16,605 nt of DNA from JAZLIL01 sp045617405. Its GTDB lineage: Bacteria > Bacillota > Clostridia > Lachnospirales > Lachnospiraceae. The notes below the pieces were generated by a model. That model made no database searches. It worked only from the letters and a program-made list of their open reading frames with translations, and was not told the origin of the DNA. Within the stretch, counting starts at the first letter, position 1. Every line of letters starts with the position of its first letter. The position numbers were made by a program, and so were the translations under genes. The DNA lies in assembly GCA_045617405.1 (NCBI GenBank), contig JAZLIL010000036.1, positions 1 through 16,605 of the forward strand. The letters run 5' to 3'. Below, piece by piece: positions 1 through 6,578 of this stretch.

Positions 1-399
1 CCTGTCAGACTTCAGGGATCCTTTGTGTCCGACGATGAGGTCAAAAAGGTTGTTGACTTCCTTAAGGAGAACAATAAGAAGAGCTCTTACGATGAGATGG
101 TTACACAGAAAATCAGCGAGTCGATGAGTGACGACAAGTCAGAAGCTCCTGTTGCAAAGCAGGGACGCGACGAGTATTTTGAGGAAGCCGGGAGGTTCAT
201 CATCGAGAAGGAAAAGGCGTCAATCGGAATGCTCCAGAGGATGTACATGATAGGTTTTAACCGTGCCGCGAGGATTATGGACCAGCTCGCCGCTGCCGGT
301 GTCGTCGGACCGGAGGAAGGAACAAAGCCTAGAAGAATCCTTATGACAATGGATGAATTCAATGCCTTTGTTCAATCGGAGAAAGACAGCCGTGATTAG
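1..399 (+). CDS. ftsK: DNA translocase FtsK/SpoIIIE, C-terminal fragment (5' end outside window)
   Basis: The open frame runs in from base 1 to a TAG at 397-399, about 132 codons, so this is only the C-terminal end of a much larger protein. The first codons read PVRLQGSFVSDDEV, which is the segment closing the FtsK/SpoIIIE motor domain, followed by the linker VKKVVDFLKE. The rest is a winged-helix gamma domain (FIIEKEKASIGMLQRMYMIG, then FNRAARIMDQLAAAGVVGP), which in this family reads polar KOPS/SRS sequences and gives the motor its direction. The GTG at 25 lies inside conserved motor sequence and is not a start. The family pumps chromosomal DNA through the division septum or into the forespore; whether this copy is the FtsK or SpoIIIE type cannot be told from the tail. 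The next gene has its own promoter. Identification is firm. Confidence 0.93.
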   Translation, partial: PVRLQGSFVSDDEVKKVVDFLKENNKKSSYDEMVTQKISESMSDDKSEAPVAKQGRDEYFEEAGRFIIEKEKASIGMLQRMYMIGFNRAARIMDQLAAAGVVGPEEGTKPRRILMTMDEFNAFVQSEKDSRD

Positions 400-409
400 C
401 GGATTGTTG

Positions 410-438
410 TTTACAATTTGTGAATTCTATTTTATAAT
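410..438 (+). promoter_or_regulatory. Sigma-A-type promoter for nrdR
   Basis: TTTACA at 410-415 and a perfect TATAAT at 433-438 are separated by exactly 17 bp, the ideal geometry for a housekeeping promoter. It lies in the gap after the ftsK stop and predicts a start near 445, leaving a leader of roughly 90 nt before the nrdR ATG. No NrdR box was recognised nearby. Confidence 0.75.
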
Positions 439-534
439 TATTTCGTGTTACGAATTATGATTCAAGACGGGCAGCCACTAAGCGGCCTGAGGCAGATTGT
501 CAGTTCAGGCGCGATCAATAATGGAGGTACTTTT

Positions 535-1002
535 ATGAAATGTCCTTTTTGCGGTGAAACAAACACAAGAGTTGTCGATTCAAGACCTGCCGAGGATGGA
601 GGCTCCATAAGGAGAAGAAGACAGTGTGATGAGTGCGGCAAGCGTTTTACTACTTACGAAAAAATCGAGACAATTCCACTTGTTGTTATTAAAAAGGATA
701 ATGTCAGAGAGCCTTATGATCGCAGCAAGATTGAAAAGGGTGTTTTGAAATCATGTCACAAGCGTCCTGTCTCAATTGACCAGATTACGAATCTTGTTGA
801 TGAGGTTGAATCGGCTATTTTTAATCTGGAGCTTAAGGAGATTCCGAGCAGCACAATTGGTGAGATTCTCATGGAAAAGCTTAAAAAACTCGATCAGGTT
901 GCGTATGTACGTTTTGCATCCGTTTACCGTGAGTTCCAGGATGTTAACACTTTCATGGAGGAGCTTACAAAGATTCTCAATGCCGAAAGTAAGAAGCTTT
1001 AG
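535..1002 (+). CDS. nrdR: Transcriptional repressor NrdR
   Basis: A 155-residue protein of the usual NrdR length. The N-terminus is a zinc ribbon with CxxC pairs at C3/C6 and C31/C34 (MKCPFCGE and QCDECGKRF), followed by the conserved RRRRQCDECGKRFTTYE stretch. An ATP-cone domain follows at about residues 45-135 (VIKKDNVREPYDRSKIEKGV, then VAYVRFASVYREF). The family binds ATP/dATP and represses ribonucleotide reductase genes through NrdR boxes, so it acts as a cytoplasmic sensor of dNTP supply. The frame extends upstream to 445, but the ATG at 535 is preferred: GGAGG at 523-527 sits 7 nt before it and the protein then begins exactly at the family's MKCP. It is flanked by its own promoter and terminator, so it is probably monocistronic. 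Confidence 0.97.
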   Translation: MKCPFCGETNTRVVDSRPAEDGGSIRRRRQCDECGKRFTTYEKIETIPLVVIKKDNVREPYDRSKIEKGVLKSCHKRPVSIDQITNLVDEVESAIFNLELKEIPSSTIGEILMEKLKKLDQVAYVRFASVYREFQDVNTFMEELTKILNAESKKL

Positions 1003-1009
1003 TATTTGA

Positions 1010-1034
1010 GGGCGGTTCGTTAATCGCCCCTTTT
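1010..1034 (+). terminator. Intrinsic terminator after nrdR
   Basis: GGGCGGTT (1010-1017) pairs with AATCGCCC (1022-1029) around a 4-nt loop, with one G-U pair, and is followed by C and TTTT. It starts 8 nt after the nrdR stop. The T-run is short, so termination may be partial. Confidence 0.65.
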
Positions 1035-1081
1035 ATGTCAAAATCGAAATACTGTTTTAAATTCAGTTAACAATACTGCTC

Positions 1082-1087
1082 TATAAT
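1082..1087 (+). promoter_or_regulatory. Candidate -10 element upstream of comM
   Basis: A perfect TATAAT lies 37 nt before the comM start and after the nrdR terminator, where a promoter would be expected. No convincing -35 hexamer is found at 16-18 bp (the 17-bp position reads AAATTC) and there is no TGn extension, so only the -10 is supported. Confidence 0.35.
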
Positions 1088-1123
1088 CGCCATATCATCC
1101 CCGCCGGAGAGACGGGAAAGGAT

Positions 1124-2635
1124 ATGATGTTTTCTAAAACATATTGTGCAGCAATCGACGGAATTGATGCAATCTGCGTGAGTGTGGAGGCTGACGTAAG
1201 TGATGGTCTTCCGCTGTTCAACATGGTCGGCTTTCTTGCATCAGAGGTAAAAGAAGCCAAGGACAGGGTAAGGACAGCTCTTCGGAATTCAAATTTTCCG
1301 ATGCCTCCGAAGAGAGTAACAGTAAACCTGTCGCCCGCTGATGTTCGAAAGGCTGGTTCTGCTTTTGATCTTGCAATTGCGATTGCTGTTCTTGGGGCAT
1401 CTGAGATTATTCCAAATTCATTTCTTGACAGTACCATGTTTATTGGAGAGGTAGGACTTGACGGCGAGATAAAGCCTGTCAGCGGTATTCTGCCTATTGT
1501 GTGCTGTGCTCTTAAAGAGGGCATTACGCGTCTTGTCGTTCCTTTGAGTAACGTTGCGGAAGCGGCAATTTCAAAAGAAGTCGAGGTAATCGGTGTATCT
1601 TCACTCTATGAAGTTTTTTCGTATCTTTGCGGAGTTCTTAATATCAAACCTGCAATAATCAGTGATGATGTATTTCAAAGTGTTTCGGATAATGAATGTG
1701 AAGAGGACTTTATTGATATCTGCGGTCAGTTTGCAGCTAAGAGAGCTGCGGAGATTGCAGCGGCCGGAGCACATAACATTTTGCTCATGGGGCCTCCCGG
1801 AGCAGGAAAATCGATGATTGCAAAGAGAATCGGATCAATTATGCCGAAACTTAGCTTTGAAGAAAGTCTTGAAATCACAAAGATACATTCCGTTGCCGGA
1901 CTCGCAAAGGGCGGTGGGCTGATTACAAGGCGTCCGTTTCGTTCACCCCACAATACCGTAACTGCTCCGGCACTGCTTGGCGGCGGAAAAAACTCGGTAC
2001 CCGGCGAAGTAACACTTGCCACTCACGGAATCCTTTATCTTGATGAGCTTCCCGAATTCTCAAGATACGCTCTCGAATGCCTTCGCGGACCGCTTGAAGA
2101 CAAGAAGGTGACTGTATCAAGAGTCGGAGTCACACACGAGTATCCTGCAAATTTTATGCTTGTCGCAACAATGAATTTGTGCCCTTGCGGCATGTATCCC
2201 AATCTCGAAAAGTGTACGTGCTCGGCGACTGCAATAAACAATTACCGTCATAAAATCAGCAAAGCTATTACTGACAGAATCGACATATCAATAAGCATGG
2301 TACAGCCTGACTATCGCGAGCTTGTCGGTAACGGAATCAGAGGGGATTCTTCAGCAGTAATCAGAGAGCGCGTCGAGACGGCAAGAAAGATTCAGAGTCT
2401 AAGATTCTCAAAAGAAAGTATTCATTTCAATGCACAGATGAATTCATCCCAGACTGTTAGATTTTGCAGTCTTTCTAAGGATCTGGAGTTATATATTGAA
2501 AAGTGTTTTACCGATAACGACCTGAGTATGCGAGGCTTTCATAAGCTTCTCAGAGTTGCAAGAACAATCGCAGACCTTGATAATTCTGAGAAGATTTTGC
2601 AGAAGCATCTTGATGAAGCGTTAATGTACCGCTGA
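1124..2635 (+). CDS. comM: ComM/YifB family AAA+ ATPase (Mg-chelatase-like)
   Basis: A 503-residue protein of normal family length. The N-terminal domain carries VEADVSDGLPLFNMVGF and EVKEAKDRVRTAL, the ChlI/Lon-S16-like fold. The AAA+ core has Walker A GPPGAGKS at about residues 223-230, Walker B ILYLDELPEF at about 303-312, and a TDRID arginine-finger region near R385. Between these is a four-cysteine cluster (C353, C355, C364, C366; NLCPCGMYP...KCTC) typical of this family and possibly metal-binding. The C-terminal helical lid contains LSMRGFHKLLRVARTIADL. ComM homologues are hexameric branch-migration helicases that extend heteroduplex during natural transformation; dprA downstream fits that role. 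ATG codons lie at 1124 and 1127. The second has slightly better spacing from AAAGGA (1117-1122) and gives the usual MFSK start, so the true start may be one codon later. The last ten codons are the first unit of the tandem array that follows. Confidence 0.95.
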   Translation: MMFSKTYCAAIDGIDAICVSVEADVSDGLPLFNMVGFLASEVKEAKDRVRTALRNSNFPMPPKRVTVNLSPADVRKAGSAFDLAIAIAVLGASEIIPNSFLDSTMFIGEVGLDGEIKPVSGILPIVCCALKEGITRLVVPLSNVAEAAISKEVEVIGVSSLYEVFSYLCGVLNIKPAIISDDVFQSVSDNECEEDFIDICGQFAAKRAAEIAAAGAHNILLMGPPGAGKSMIAKRIGSIMPKLSFEESLEITKIHSVAGLAKGGGLITRRPFRSPHNTVTAPALLGGGKNSVPGEVTLATHGILYLDELPEFSRYALECLRGPLEDKKVTVSRVGVTHEYPANFMLVATMNLCPCGMYPNLEKCTCSATAINNYRHKISKAITDRIDISISMVQPDYRELVGNGIRGDSSAVIRERVETARKIQSLRFSKESIHFNAQMNSSQTVRFCSLSKDLELYIEKCFTDNDLSMRGFHKLLRVARTIADLDNSEKILQKHLDEALMYR

Positions 2636-2808
2636 TTTAAAAGAAGATATTTCAGAGAAAGCATCCTGACGAAGCGTTAATGTACCGCTGATTAAAAGGG
2701 AGATATTTCAGAGAAAGCATCCTGACGAAGCGTTAATGTACCGCTGATTAAAAAGGAGATATTTCAGAGAAAGCATCCTGATGAAGCGATGATACCGCTG
2801 ATTAAAAA
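2590..2808 (+). repeat. Four-copy 56-bp tandem repeat derived from the comM 3' end
   Basis: The element AAGCATC(C/T)TGA(C/T)GAAGCG begins at 2603, 2659, 2715 and 2771, an exact 56-bp period three times. Copy 1 is the end of comM (codons KHLDEALMYR and the TGA at 2633-2635). Copies 2-4 repeat that tail plus GATTAAAA(A)GGGAGATATTTCAGAG. Copies 2 and 3 are almost identical. Copy 4 is diverged and 2 bp shorter in the TTAATGTACC segment. Copy 1 matches the others only loosely before 2603. Because 56 is not a multiple of 3 and every copy carries the stop, the array adds no residues to ComM. Together with the next element it fills most of the 265-nt comM-dprA gap. The spacing and the absence of unique spacers exclude a CRISPR. 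See findings. Confidence 0.93.
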
Positions 2809-2862
2809 GATGTTCGGGACTGAAAAAGCCCGTGCTTTCAACAAACAACACTTGAATATATG

Positions 2863-2903
2863 AGGAGGAGGGCATGTGAAGTGCCCTGATCAGACATTTT
2901 ATG
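2863..2903 (+). promoter_or_regulatory. Strong SD with in-frame AUG-UGA start-stop and hairpin ahead of dprA
   Basis: AGGAGGAGG (2863-2871) is by far the strongest ribosome binding site near dprA. The ATG it serves most naturally (2874-2876) is followed at once by TGA (2877-2879). Both are in the dprA frame, which resumes 8 codons later at ATG 2901. AGGGCA (2869-2874) pairs perfectly with TGCCCT (2882-2887) around a 7-nt loop, so the start-stop sits within a small hairpin. ATG 2901 has no purine-rich SD of its own. The sequence facts are certain; a termination-reinitiation control of dprA is inference. Confidence 0.55.
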
Positions 2904-4052
2904 AGAGATTACAATTTGAAGCAGGAAGCCTATCTGATTCTTGCAGTTGCAGAGTGGATAGGAACAGAAACAATTGAGATAATTGAGAGTTCATTTCCGG
3001 AGATGGAAAGTCACGATTACTCTCCCGAAAGGTACATTTCGGAGCTTGAGTTAATCGACAAAAAATCAAAAATCAGGATAAAGGAAGCAATTTCAAAAAT
3101 TGATTGTGTAAAGAGGATTATTGATGATGAAGGAATACGCTTTATTACATGTGTTGACGACGATTTTCCGGAAAAGCTCAGATACATTCCGGACAGTCCC
3201 AGGTGGCTTTTTGTAAAGGGAAATCTTCCTGACCCCGAAAAACCGGGTGTTGCCGTAGTTGGTGCAAGAAAGTGCACAAGATACGGAACAGATACGGCGC
3301 AGATGTTTGCAAGGGAACTTTCAAAGCGCGGTGTTGAGATTATCTCGGGGCTTGCCTACGGAATCGACGGCGCTGCACATGAGGGTGCCCTCGAGGCAGG
3401 CGGGAAGACTTATGGTGTTCTTGGCTGCGGTGTCGATGTTGTTTACCCGTTAAGCAATAAAAAGCTGTTTTTAAGGATGTGCGAACAGGGCGGTATTATT
3501 TCTGAGTATCCTCCGGGTGCGACTCCTGCTGCGGTTAACTTTCCCAGAAGAAACAGGATAATATCCGGATTGTCCGACGCAGTTCTTGTAACTCAGGCAC
3601 AGAAAGCGAGCGGTTCGATGATAACAGTCAGGCATGCACTTGATCAGGGGCGTGATGTCTTCGCGGTTCCGGGAAACATCTACGAAGTATTAAGCTCAGG
3701 CTGTAACAATCTGATAAAGGAAGGCGCTTTCCCTGCACTTAGTCCGATAGACATAGTAAATGTTCTTGCAGAGCAGTACATTGTACTTAAACTCTTCGAA
3801 GACACGGAGAAGAGAAGAAAGGCCACAGCAGATACAGTCAGTAATGAGAGAAAATTCGCAGCAAATTTAGACAGTAATGAGAGAAAAGTCCTTAAGCATC
3901 TTACATCGCAGCCAATGCACATCGATGAGCTTGTGTATGAGACTTCAATGTCGGTAAGCGAAGTCAGGAGCGTTCTTACTTCACTGATTTCGAAAAATCT
4001 GACCAAAGAAGATGAATTCAACACATACGTAAAATGTAGTGAATTATTCTGA
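2901..4052 (+). CDS. dprA: DNA processing protein DprA (Smf)
   Basis: A 383-residue DprA with the full Rossmann core: GVAVVGARKCTRYG from about residue 116, SGLAYGIDGAAHEGAL from about 149, GCGVDVVYP, SEYPPG, FPRRNRIISG at 214-223, and SGSMITVRHALDQGRDVFAV from about 237. A C-terminal winged-helix domain at about 326-379 includes LKHLTSQPMHIDELVYETSM. DprA binds incoming single-stranded DNA in the cytoplasm and loads RecA during transformation; ComM upstream would act after strand invasion. The start at 2901 gives a normal N-terminus (KQEAYLILAVAEWIG) but lacks an SD. The strong SD upstream leads to an in-frame ATG-TGA at 2874. The linker before the winged helix contains an in-frame partial duplication of SNERK. 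Family assignment is firm; start usage is uncertain. Confidence 0.95.
   Translation: MRDYNLKQEAYLILAVAEWIGTETIEIIESSFPEMESHDYSPERYISELELIDKKSKIRIKEAISKIDCVKRIIDDEGIRFITCVDDDFPEKLRYIPDSPRWLFVKGNLPDPEKPGVAVVGARKCTRYGTDTAQMFARELSKRGVEIISGLAYGIDGAAHEGALEAGGKTYGVLGCGVDVVYPLSNKKLFLRMCEQGGIISEYPPGATPAAVNFPRRNRIISGLSDAVLVTQAQKASGSMITVRHALDQGRDVFAVPGNIYEVLSSGCNNLIKEGAFPALSPIDIVNVLAEQYIVLKLFEDTEKRRKATADTVSNERKFAANLDSNERKVLKHLTSQPMHIDELVYETSMSVSEVRSVLTSLISKNLTKEDEFNTYVKCSELF
3839..3887 (+). repeat. Short in-frame direct repeat in the dprA linker
   Basis: CAGTAATGAGAGAAAA occurs at 3839-3854 and again at 3872-3887, offset by 33 bp (11 codons), so the frame is kept and the peptide repeats SNERK. It falls in the variable linker between the Rossmann core and the winged-helix domain, consistent with a tolerated duplication that lengthened the linker. 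Confidence 0.8.
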
Positions 4053-4266
4053 AATATGAGAGTCCGGAGGGGACGTGGTATACCTGATGCCGGGACCGGC
4101 AGAATAAAGGCAGTAACCTTTGAGCTTTTGCCAATGTGCTCTTTGCAGGAAACAATATCCCCGCAGGCAGAAAATCTGTGTGTACACAAGAAAACGACGT
4201 GTTTTTGTGCCCACACAGGAACGAAGCCCGGCGGGACAGAAAATCCCGGTGAACAGCACCGTAAAC
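4053..4266 (+). ncRNA. Candidate structured non-coding RNA between dprA and topA
   Basis: About 210 nt with no credible gene but many helices: TGCCG/CGGCA (4088-4092/4097-4101, GGAC loop), AAAGG/CCTTT (4106-4110/4117-4121), GGGGA/TCCCC (4069-4073/4158-4162), a long imperfect hairpin CTGTGTG/CACACAG (4176-4182/4212-4218) continued by CACAA/TTGTG (4185-4189/4205-4209), and CGGGA/TCCCG (4232-4236/4244-4248). GCCGGG (4089-4094) can also pair with CCCGGC (4227-4232), a possible long-range or pseudoknot contact with the first hairpin. A weak -10 (TATTCT, 4045-4050) precedes it. Size, Clostridia host and a competence gene next door make the raiA motif the first family to test, although raiA RNAs usually sit by raiA and comFC, which are absent here. 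Two short overlapping frames on the plus strand have no recognisable protein. Structure was found by hand, so ends and class are unproven. Confidence 0.5.
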
Positions 4267-4322
4267 TTGACAGATGCATTATTTAATTTATGCTTGCAAG
4301 GATAGATTAAATAGTGTATTCT
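4267..4322 (+). promoter_or_regulatory. Two candidate sigma-A promoters for topA
   Basis: TTGACA (4267-4272) with TATGCT (4289-4294) at 16 bp, and TTGCAA (4294-4299) with TATTCT (4317-4322) at 17 bp. Either would start a leader of roughly 85-115 nt before topA. That leader contains a 7-bp stem, GTGAGTT (4326-4332) with AACTCAC (4349-4355), and a small GTGC/GCAC hairpin (4372-4375/4380-4383). No known riboswitch was recognised. The first promoter has a perfect -35 and a 4/6 -10; which one is used cannot be told. Confidence 0.5.
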
Positions 4323-4412
4323 AGTGTGAGTTTATAAAAGCGCAAGAGAACTCACTGCCTTCATGCAGCGGGTGCACTTGCACGAGTATAATAGGAAGGT
4401 ATTTGAGCAATT

Positions 4413-6422
4413 ATGGCAAAGAATCTTGTTATTGTTGAGTCCCCGGCCAAGGCCAAAACAATTAAAAAGTTCCTTGGTACTAATTTTGAAGTGGTAGCTT
4501 CGAATGGTCATGTCAGGGATCTGCCTAAGAGCAGACTTGGAATTGACATTGAGAACGACTATGAGCCGAAGTACATTACAATCAGGGGAAAGGGTGACAT
4601 TCTCGCCATGCTTCGCAAGGAAGTAAAGAAGGCCGACAATGTGTATCTCGCAACGGACCCCGACCGCGAAGGAGAGGCTATTTCCTGGCATCTTCTCGCG
4701 TCTCTCAATCTCGACAACAAAAGAACAAAGCGTATTACTTTTAATGAGATAACAAAGAATGCTGTCAGAAATTCTCTTAAGGAAGCAAGGGACATCGACA
4801 TGAACAGAGTTGATTCCCAACAGACAAGAAGAATTCTTGACAGAATGGTTGGCTACATGATCAGTCCCGTGCTCTGGAAAAAGGTTAAGAGCGGACTTTC
4901 GGCAGGAAGAGTTCAGTCAGTTGCTCTTCGCATCATCTGTGATAGGGAAAATGAAATCAATGCGTTTAATCCCGAGGAGTACTGGACATTTGACGCAGCT
5001 TTTGATATTCCGGGTAAGAAAAAGAAGCTTGTCGCAAGATTCTATGGCAGAGAAGATGAAAAGCTCACCATCTCATCCAAGAAGCAGCTTGATAAGATAA
5101 TAAATGAGCTTTCAGGTTCAAAGTTTACGGTTGCAGAGGTAAAGAAGGGCGAAAGAGTCAGAAAATGTCCGCTTCCTTTCACGACGAGCACGCTTCAGCA
5201 GGAAGCAAGCAAGCAGCTCAATTTCTCCACCTCAAAGACCATGAGAATCGCACAGCAGCTCTATGAGGGCGTTGACGTCAAGGGTCATGGTACAATCGGT
5301 CTCATCACCTATCTTCGTACCGATTCGACGCGAATTTCAGAAGAAGCTGACAGAGCCTGCAAGGAATTTATTACAAATGCTTACGGAGCGAAGTACATTG
5401 GTATTCCACAGGCAGGAAAGGAAAAGAAGGGTAAGATTCAGGATGCACATGAAGCTATCAGACCCACCTATGTAGACCTTGTTCCCGCGGAAATCAAAGG
5501 GTCGCTTGACAGGGATCAGTACAGACTTTATCAGCTTGTCTGGAAGAGATTTGTTGCAAGCCGTATGTCATCAGCAGTTTTTGATACAGTCAACATTAAG
5601 ATTGACACCGATCCCGGCTACAGGTTTACGGCTTCTTCTTCAAGCATCAGATTTGATGGTTACATGAGTGTTTACACAAGTGATGATGATGAGCAGGCTA
5701 AGAAGGATGACAAGCTCGCATCGATTGAGACAGAAATGAATCTCGGAAAGTGTGAATTTGAATGCGAGCAGCACTTCACTCAGGCCCCCCCGCATTTCAC
5801 GGAGGCATCGCTTGTTAAGACACTTGAGGAGCTTGGAATAGGAAGACCAAGCACCTATTCGCCTACAATTACAACTATTATTGCAAGGCATTATGTTGTA
5901 AAGGATGGAAAGAATCTCTATGTTTCTGAGCTTGGCGAGGCGGTTAACAACATTATGCTGACAGCATTTCCGAGCATCGTCGATGCAAGCTTTACTGCGA
6001 ATCTCGAGGATCTTCTTGACGGAATTGAGCTCGGTGAGATTGGATGGAAGACGATTGTACGTAATTTCTACCCCGATCTTGATGAAGCTGTATTAGAAGC
6101 AAAGACGGCTCTTGAAAAGATTACAATTGCCGATGAACAGAGTGGTTTTGTCTGTGAGCAGTGCGGCAAGCCTATGCTGATAAAGTACGGTCCACACGGA
6201 AAGTTCATTGCCTGCTCGGGTTTCCCGGAGTGCCGCAACACAAAGCCTTTCTTTGAAAAGACAGATGTTCCCTGCCCTAAGTGCGGTCAGGATCTGTTTG
6301 TTAAGAAGACAAGAAAGGGCAGAAGATATTACGGCTGTTCGAATGCACCCGAGTGTGACTTTATGTCATGGCAGAAACCGAAGCCCGGCATGCCGTTAGA
6401 GGCACTTTTGAAAAGCGAATAG
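4413..6422 (+). CDS. topA: DNA topoisomerase I (type IA)
   Basis: A 669-residue type IA topoisomerase that relaxes negative supercoils. The TOPRIM domain shows VESPAKAKTI with the catalytic Glu at residue 9 and the metal-binding DPDREGE at 82-88. The central domain includes SAGRVQSVALRIICDRE, and the active-site tyrosine is Y300 in GLITYLRTDSTRIS. The C-terminus has two zinc ribbons: C581/C584/C601/C607 and C621/C624/C642/C648 (CPKCGQDL ... GCSNAPEC). The ATG at 4413 gives the usual MAKNLVIVESPAKA start; the likely SD AGGAAGG (4393-4399) lies 13 nt upstream, a little far. It follows dprA with a 360-nt gap that has its own promoters. In Bacillus, topA also follows dprA, but trmFO, xerC/codV, hslV and hslU lie between topA and codY; here they are absent and codY comes next. 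No terminator was found after topA. Confidence 0.98.
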   Translation: MAKNLVIVESPAKAKTIKKFLGTNFEVVASNGHVRDLPKSRLGIDIENDYEPKYITIRGKGDILAMLRKEVKKADNVYLATDPDREGEAISWHLLASLNLDNKRTKRITFNEITKNAVRNSLKEARDIDMNRVDSQQTRRILDRMVGYMISPVLWKKVKSGLSAGRVQSVALRIICDRENEINAFNPEEYWTFDAAFDIPGKKKKLVARFYGREDEKLTISSKKQLDKIINELSGSKFTVAEVKKGERVRKCPLPFTTSTLQQEASKQLNFSTSKTMRIAQQLYEGVDVKGHGTIGLITYLRTDSTRISEEADRACKEFITNAYGAKYIGIPQAGKEKKGKIQDAHEAIRPTYVDLVPAEIKGSLDRDQYRLYQLVWKRFVASRMSSAVFDTVNIKIDTDPGYRFTASSSSIRFDGYMSVYTSDDDEQAKKDDKLASIETEMNLGKCEFECEQHFTQAPPHFTEASLVKTLEELGIGRPSTYSPTITTIIARHYVVKDGKNLYVSELGEAVNNIMLTAFPSIVDASFTANLEDLLDGIELGEIGWKTIVRNFYPDLDEAVLEAKTALEKITIADEQSGFVCEQCGKPMLIKYGPHGKFIACSGFPECRNTKPFFEKTDVPCPKCGQDLFVKKTRKGRRYYGCSNAPECDFMSWQKPKPGMPLEALLKSE

Positions 6423-6484
6423 CATTGACATAAAAGTTTTTGGAGTAGTGCAATTATTTCGCAAAATGGATAATTCATCAAGTG

Positions 6485-6499
6485 TATTTTCAAAAAATC
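6485..6499 (+). promoter_or_regulatory. CodY-box-like palindrome upstream of codY
   Basis: TATTTTCAAAAAATC matches the CodY consensus AATTTTCWGAAAATT at 12 of 15 positions. It ends 2 bp before the -35 of the codY promoter, where bound CodY could block RNA polymerase, so autoregulation is a fair guess. The intergenic DNA is AT-rich, so a chance match is possible. Confidence 0.45.
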
Positions 6500-6500
6500 G

Positions 6501-6529
6501 TTGTAATTGTGTGAAAATGGTGCTATTAT
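6501..6529 (+). promoter_or_regulatory. Extended -10 sigma-A promoter for codY
   Basis: TTGTAA (6501-6506), a 17-bp spacer, then TATTAT (6524-6529) preceded by TGC, giving the extended TGnTATNAT form. Predicted start near 6536, about 43 nt before the codY ATG. Confidence 0.65.
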
Positions 6530-6578
6530 TATCATCAATAGTGGGGTAAGAAAAGAAAATTGATGTAAGGAGACCGTG

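Noticed and set aside
2590..2808. Tandem repeats considered as a CRISPR array
   Set aside because: The period is continuous 56 bp with no unique spacers, and the unit is the comM tail.
2821..2840. Terminator after the repeat array (AAAGC/GCTTT, CGGG/CCCG)
   Set aside because: Stems are short and no T-run follows.
3680..4279. Minus-strand open frame of 199 codons over the dprA end
   Set aside because: Antisense to conserved dprA sequence and the structured region, with no recognisable domain.
4056..4305. Two short overlapping plus-strand open frames (76 and 61 codons) in the dprA-topA gap, one with CxxC-like spacing
   Set aside because: No SD, no recognisable family, frames overlap each other, and the same bases form strong RNA helices; better explained as structured RNA.
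4387..4392. TATAAT just before the topA SD as a promoter
   Set aside because: The transcript would start inside or after the SD, and no -35 is found at 16-18 bp.
6425..6430. TTGACA right after topA as a -35
   Set aside because: No -10-like hexamer lies 15-19 bp downstream.
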